Assembly (NCBI GenBank): GCA_951640165.1
Contig: OX621263.1
Location: 12,716,001-12,780,000 of the forward strand
DNA length: 64,000 bases
Direction: 5' to 3'
From: Pseudoips prasinana
Taxonomy: Eukaryota > Arthropoda > Insecta > Lepidoptera > Nolidae
This document shows, one piece after another, positions 62,056 through 64,000 of this stretch; position 1 is the first letter of the stretch; each line of letters begins with the position of its first letter. A program made the position numbers and the translations under genes. The notes under the pieces are model-generated. The model saw only the letters and a list, made by a program, of their open reading frames with translations. It did not search any database and was not told the origin of the DNA.

Positions 62056-63337
62056 GGTCTTTACCTATGAAATTGCCGTTTTGTATGAAAAAATTTAAAC
62101 GAATTTTTTTCATGAATTTTTTTATTTGTATTAATCGAAGTAATCACCCATGCAATCAATGCATCTTTGCCATCGCAGTGGCAGTTTATTGATGCCCTTC
62201 TTAAAGAAATCAGCTGGACGGGAGGCAAGAAATTCTTCAAAGGCATTTTGTACTGCCTCTCGGGTATTGAATTTTTTTCCCGCCAAGAAGTTATCCAAAT
62301 TCTGGAAAAAGTAGTAGTCTGTAGGCGCAAGGTCTGGTGAGTAGGGCGGATGACGGAGAGCTTCCAACCCCAGTTCTTGCAACTTGGAGACCGTCTGCTG
62401 TGCAGTATGAGGTCGCGCGTTGTCGTGCAGGAGCAGCGGAGACGAGCGATTGACCAATGCTGGTTGGAGATGCGCCAGCTTCTCCATCATTGTGCTCAGT
62501 TCTTCACAGTACACATCTGCAGTAATGCTCACCCCGTTTGGTAAGAAGCTGTGATGAATCACACCGGCGCTAGACCACCAAACAGTGACCATCACTTTTC
62601 TAGGGGTAAGTTTTCGTTTAGGGCATTGTTTAGGTGCTGAACCAGGATCCAACCAACTTGCTGAGCGCTTGCGGTTATCAAACAGAATCCATTTTTCATC
62701 GCAGGTAACAATGCGGTTCAAAATTCCTTCATTTGTGTGTCTGTTGAGCAGTGCAAGGCACGTCTCGACGCGTACTTCGCGCTGGCGATCATTGAGTTCG
62801 TGGGGCACCCATTTGTCAAGCTTTTTTACCTTGCCAATTTGACGCAAATGGACCAATATTGTTTTGACGCTAACGTCGAAAGCTGCTGCTAATTCAGCCG
62901 TAGATTGTGTATCATCAGCTTCCACAACCGCCTTTAATTCGTCATTGTCGACCAAAGTCTTCGGACGACCGCGAGGTTCATTTTTCAGGTCGAAATTTCC
63001 AGAACGGAAGCGAGCAAACCAATAACAGGTGGTGCGTTGGTTTGTAGTGTTAGCTCCGTAAACGTCGTTGATGTTGCGTGCCGCTTGTGCCGCGTTGCTG
63101 CCACGACGGTACTCATATTCCATAATTACTCGGATTTTTAACGTATCCATGATGACGAAAAAGATTGAAATGCGATGAAAATGTAACACTAATCAATAAA
63201 GAAATGACTACTTTTGGAAAAAAGAATCCATGTTTTTAAAATAACATTAATTTGAAATTAGAATTCTTAGCCAAACAAAAATTATTTTGATTTGAAATGG
63301 CCAGTACTGCAGAACGGCAATTTCATAGGTAAAGACC
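62056..63337 (-). mobile_element. Mariner element, cecropia-like, apparently complete
   Basis: 1,282 bp with perfect 25-bp terminal inverted repeats (outer end GGTCTTTACCTATGAAATTG), TA on both sides (62054-62055 and 63338-63339) and a single unbroken transposase gene on the minus strand. Length, TA duplication and TIR size fit the mariner family. It lies inside a Helitron-A copy. Confidence 0.97.
62131..63150 (-). CDS. Mariner transposase, intact (339 aa)
   Basis: Cuts the element at its TIRs and inserts it at TA. I start at the ATG at 63150 (MDTLKIRVIMEYEYRRG). The frame is open further upstream, but only from GTG. The N-terminal DNA-binding half has two helix-turn-helix regions (about 10-60 and 82-112), and the linker WVPHEL spans 114-119. 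The catalytic triad is complete: Asp151 in VTCDEKW, Asp243 in LHDNARPH and Asp278 in YSPDLAPTD, the last two 34 residues apart (DD34D). The C-terminal WQRCIDCMGDYFD is typical of the cecropia/Hsmar1 group. Length is normal (about 340-350). Automated pipelines would probably call this SETMAR-like, but no SET domain is present. No stop or frameshift was seen. Confidence 0.96.
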   Translation of the reverse strand: MDTLKIRVIMEYEYRRGSNAAQAARNINDVYGANTTNQRTTCYWFARFRSGNFDLKNEPRGRPKTLVDNDELKAVVEADDTQSTAELAAAFDVSVKTILVHLRQIGKVKKLDKWVPHELNDRQREVRVETCLALLNRHTNEGILNRIVTCDEKWILFDNRKRSASWLDPGSAPKQCPKRKLTPRKVMVTVWWSSAGVIHHSFLPNGVSITADVYCEELSTMMEKLAHLQPALVNRSSPLLLHDNARPHTAQQTVSKLQELGLEALRHPPYSPDLAPTDYYFFQNLDNFLAGKKFNTREAVQNAFEEFLASRPADFFKKGINKLPLRWQRCIDCMGDYFD

Positions 63338-63577
63338 TAATATTATAAACGCGAAAGTTTATAAATATGTTGTATGGATGGATGGATGTTTGTTACTCTT
63401 TCACGTAAAAACTACTGAATAGATTTTAATGAAACTTTACAATAATATAGCTTATACATCAGAATAACACACAGGCTACAATTTTTAAAGATATTGTGTA
63501 AAAATATGACGATAAGTGTCAATCTACCATCTGCGAGCTATTCCAGCGTGCACTGCCAAAACCGCTAGAGGTACATA

Positions 63578-63691
63578 TCCTACTAATATTATAAATGCGA
63601 AAGTTTGTGAGTATAGATGTATGGATGTTTGTTTGTTACTCTTTTACGCCAAAACTACTTTAACGCGGGTGAAACCGCGGGGCATAGCTAG
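63578..63691 (+). mobile_element. Helitron-A, internally deleted
   Basis: TCCTACTAATATTATAAATG start, then a jump after CCAAAACTACT to TTAACGCGGGTGAAACCGCGG and GGCATAGCTAG. Both termini and A/T flanks are intact, but only 114 bp remain. Confidence 0.87.
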
Positions 63692-63789
63692 TTATTTATA
63701 AGGTTTTGTATGGACTTTTGTCATCTATGTTTCTTCCTAAAATTGCACATTATTCTTCTGTCACTTGAAATAAAACTACATCGGATTAT

Positions 63790-63885
63790 TTTCAATTCTG
63801 GTCCATTCAACGCAAAACGGTTGCCTGGATGGAAGAGATTGCTTTTAGCGATAAGGCCGCCAATTACATTAAAATAAGCTAGTCT
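63790..63885 (+). repeat. LINE 3' tail (GGTTGCCTGGATGGAAGAGA type)
   Basis: ACGGTTGCCTGGATGGAAGAGAT and GATAAGGCCGCCAATTACATT match the tail of 9355-9897. Confidence 0.6.
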
Positions 63886-64000
63886 CCATATTTGTATCCA
63901 TTGTTCTGTTTTACTTATTTCTGCAAAAAGTGTAGGTACTTCTTTTTTTTAGTGAATCACACATAAAAATAAGGAAGCTTTCGACAACATGTATGGCTCA

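Larger units (their letters stand above)
62042..63490 (+). mobile_element. Helitron-A split by the mariner
   Basis: TCCTACTAATA at 62042-62055 is the start. The element resumes at 63338 with TAATATTATAAACGCGAAAG and TTACTCTTTCACGTAAAAAC, then fades. The 3' hairpin is not found. Confidence 0.75.

Noticed and set aside
62131..63150. Host SETMAR-like histone methyltransferase gene
   Set aside because: No SET domain is present, and the frame lies between perfect mariner TIRs with TA duplications. It is a transposase.
1..64000. LTR retrotransposon or endogenous viral sequence
   Set aside because: I found no pair of long terminal direct repeats and no gag, protease, integrase or envelope-like motif. 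Both reverse transcriptases are of non-LTR type.

Overview
This window looks like a transposon-packed, gene-poor piece of an insect nuclear genome, most probably a moth or butterfly (Lepidoptera). The reasons are the AT-rich background, tRNA-headed SINEs with a TCAGATGGCCGTGTG-type tail, many short Helitron-like elements ending in a CCGCGGGGCACAGCTAG hairpin, foldback MITEs, non-LTR retrotransposons of RTE-like and Jockey/CR1-like type, and a cecropia-type mariner. I see no convincing host protein-coding gene and no real tRNA or rRNA gene. Every long reading frame belongs to a mobile element.

Layout. 1-12 kb: MITE, Helitron, SINE and LINE-tail debris, a decayed LINE carrying a hAT-type MITE, and a foldback MITE (MITE-B) split by another TIR element. 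12-19 kb: SINE-A and SINE-B copies, one split exactly by a Helitron, plus a palindromic MITE-C. 19-21 kb: two perfect hairpins and five copies of a 119-120 bp tandem repeat. 21-27 kb: LINE tails, MITEs and a SINE nested in a SINE. 27.17-30.77 kb: a nearly complete RTE-like LINE with ORF1, endonuclease and reverse transcriptase, one frame break in each ORF, and a 9-bp target duplication. 31-37 kb: tails and interspersed repeats. 37.3-38.6 kb: a 5'-truncated Jockey/CR1-like reverse transcriptase inside a SINE/MITE-B composite whose LINE-free relative lies at 40.3-40.7 kb. 39.5-40.1 kb: a 573-bp foldback with MITE-A at its centre. 40.7-41.7 kb: a 968-bp TIR element inside a SINE. 42-53 kb: Helitrons, SINEs, and two RTE tails with clear target duplications, one with a 5' inversion. 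53-62 kb: mostly anonymous AT-rich DNA with a 452-bp TIR element, a SINE between about 50-bp direct repeats, and a T35 run. 62.06-63.34 kb: a mariner with perfect 25-bp TIRs, TA duplications and an unbroken 339-residue transposase.

The elements interact through nesting and shared ends rather than as a pathway. Several SINE types carry different tRNA-like heads on one 3' module, which suggests one LINE partner. Two Helitron-like families share a 3' hairpin. MITE-B carries a TGACGTCA site in every central copy. Nested insertions often preserve both halves of the host element, so empty sites and relative ages can be read directly. Family names used here (SINE-A to E, MITE-A to D, Helitron-A/B, repeats F, G, H, J, K) are local labels. 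Their class assignments rest on motifs and termini seen by eye, not on a database search.
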